DNA from: Candidatus Latescibacterota bacterium
GTDB taxonomy: Bacteria; Krumholzibacteriota; Krumholzibacteriia; Krumholzibacteriales; WJIX01
DNA length: 24,570 bases
Assembly: GCA_030643145.1 (NCBI GenBank)
Contig: DAOWMJ010000004.1
Span: forward strand, 1-24,570
Reading direction: 5' to 3'
Part shown: one piece after another, positions 24,159 to 24,570 of the stretch
How the letters are laid out: the number at the start of each line of letters is the position of its first letter
How positions within the stretch are numbered: position 1 is the stretch's first letter
Notes under the pieces: generated by a model
The model's input: only the letters and a program-made list of their open reading frames with translations
Database searches by the model: none
Told to the model about the DNA's origin: nothing
Made by a program: the position numbers and the translations under genes

Positions 24159-24570
24159 AATTAGCTTTTCAAAGATGCATGGTGCCGGGAATGATTTTGT
24201 TGTAATAGAGGATATGAAAAAGATTTTTAAGCTTTCTTCGGGTCTTGTTTCAGCTTTATGCGATCGGCATTTCGGTATCGGTGCGGATGGTTTGATTCTT
24301 ATTCAGCCATCCGAAGCGGCCTCTTTCAAGATGATCTACCTTAACAGTGATGGGAGCAGGGCGGGAATGTGTGGAAATGGAGCGAGGTGCGCTGCGAGGT
24401 TTGCTTATGATCATTCAATCGCAAACGAGTCGATGGTCTTTGAAACTGATTCCGGCATAGTGGAAGCGGAGATAGATAAGGATACAGTTAAAATATCTTT
24501 AGGCTCTGTCTCCGGACTTAAATTAAATCTCAATTTGGGAACTGCCGCCCGTGCGGTTTCATTTGCCGTA
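24148..24570 (+). CDS. dapF: Diaminopimelate epimerase, 5' part (truncated by window end)
   Basis: Interconverts LL- and meso-diaminopimelate for lysine and peptidoglycan synthesis. Only the first 141 codons are present, open to the window edge; this is a cut by the window, not a broken gene. The start ATG 24148 gives MKNRISFSKMHGAGNDF (1-17), the standard N-terminus. FGIGADGLI (42-50) follows, then the first catalytic cysteine C75 in NSDGSRAGMCGNGARC. The second catalytic cysteine lies beyond the window. The gene overlaps the lipoprotein gene by 11 bp in another frame, with GGA at 24135-24137 as a weak ribosome-binding site. A meso-DAP enzyme agrees with a Gram-negative type cell wall. Confidence 0.95.
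   Translation, partial: MKNRISFSKMHGAGNDFVVIEDMKKIFKLSSGLVSALCDRHFGIGADGLILIQPSEAASFKMIYLNSDGSRAGMCGNGARCAARFAYDHSIANESMVFETDSGIVEAEIDKDTVKISLGSVSGLKLNLNLGTAARAVSFAV

Noticed and set aside
24148..24163. The start of dapF shares a 16-base string (first codons MKNRI) with the start of the NHL gene at 6843.
   Set aside because: The similarity ends after 16 bases and reflects AT-rich Lys/Asn/Arg/Ile codons at gene starts; there is no extended repeat or duplicated gene.

Overview
All recognisable genes in this window lie on the + strand and are packed tightly, with most junctions overlapping or under 50 bp. The DNA is moderately AT-rich and free of mobile elements, CRISPR arrays, rRNA and tRNA genes. 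It reads as ordinary bacterial chromosome. Several features point to a diderm bacterium in or near the FCB superphylum (Bacteroidota, Gemmatimonadota and related candidate phyla). These are a 1013-residue SecA with extra sequence in its pre-protein cross-linking region, a lipoprotein of the PTGGP / Big_5 type common in Bacteroidota, a possible FlgD-like C-terminal Ig module, and TrmFO rather than TrmA. I cannot name a genus. Lipoprotein and Slt70-like genes imply an outer membrane.

Layout: (1) 11-4650, a purine block: purN, a long-type purC, purH and guaA, giving GAR formylation, SAICAR synthesis, the two last steps to IMP, and GMP synthesis. (2) 4651-9917, a tightly coupled envelope/TPR block: a secreted lytic transglycosylase with a long helical-repeat region, a secreted NHL beta-propeller protein, a cytosolic TPR protein and a J-domain/TPR fusion. 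(3) 10074-12059, after a 156-bp gap, an unusual membrane protein with an apparently dead PP2C-like cytosolic domain, one transmembrane helix and an eight-repeat PQQ-type propeller. (4) 12181-15222, secA, with an eight-cysteine insertion in its motor. (5) 15272-22139, a conserved housekeeping run: a Smg/DUF494 protein, topA, trmFO, xerC, hslV and hslU. (6) 22152-24570, argF, a Big_5-type lipoprotein and the 5' part of dapF, which runs off the window.

The housekeeping genes are confident. The least explained part is the 4651-12059 stretch, where murein cleavage, repeat scaffolds, a chaperone co-factor and a transmembrane propeller sensor or scaffold sit together. Its joint function is unknown. 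Its conserved linkage and the degenerate phosphatase-propeller fusion are the best candidates for something undescribed. No intergenic stretch exceeds 300 bp. I found no convincing intrinsic terminator, and the promoters listed are weak candidates.
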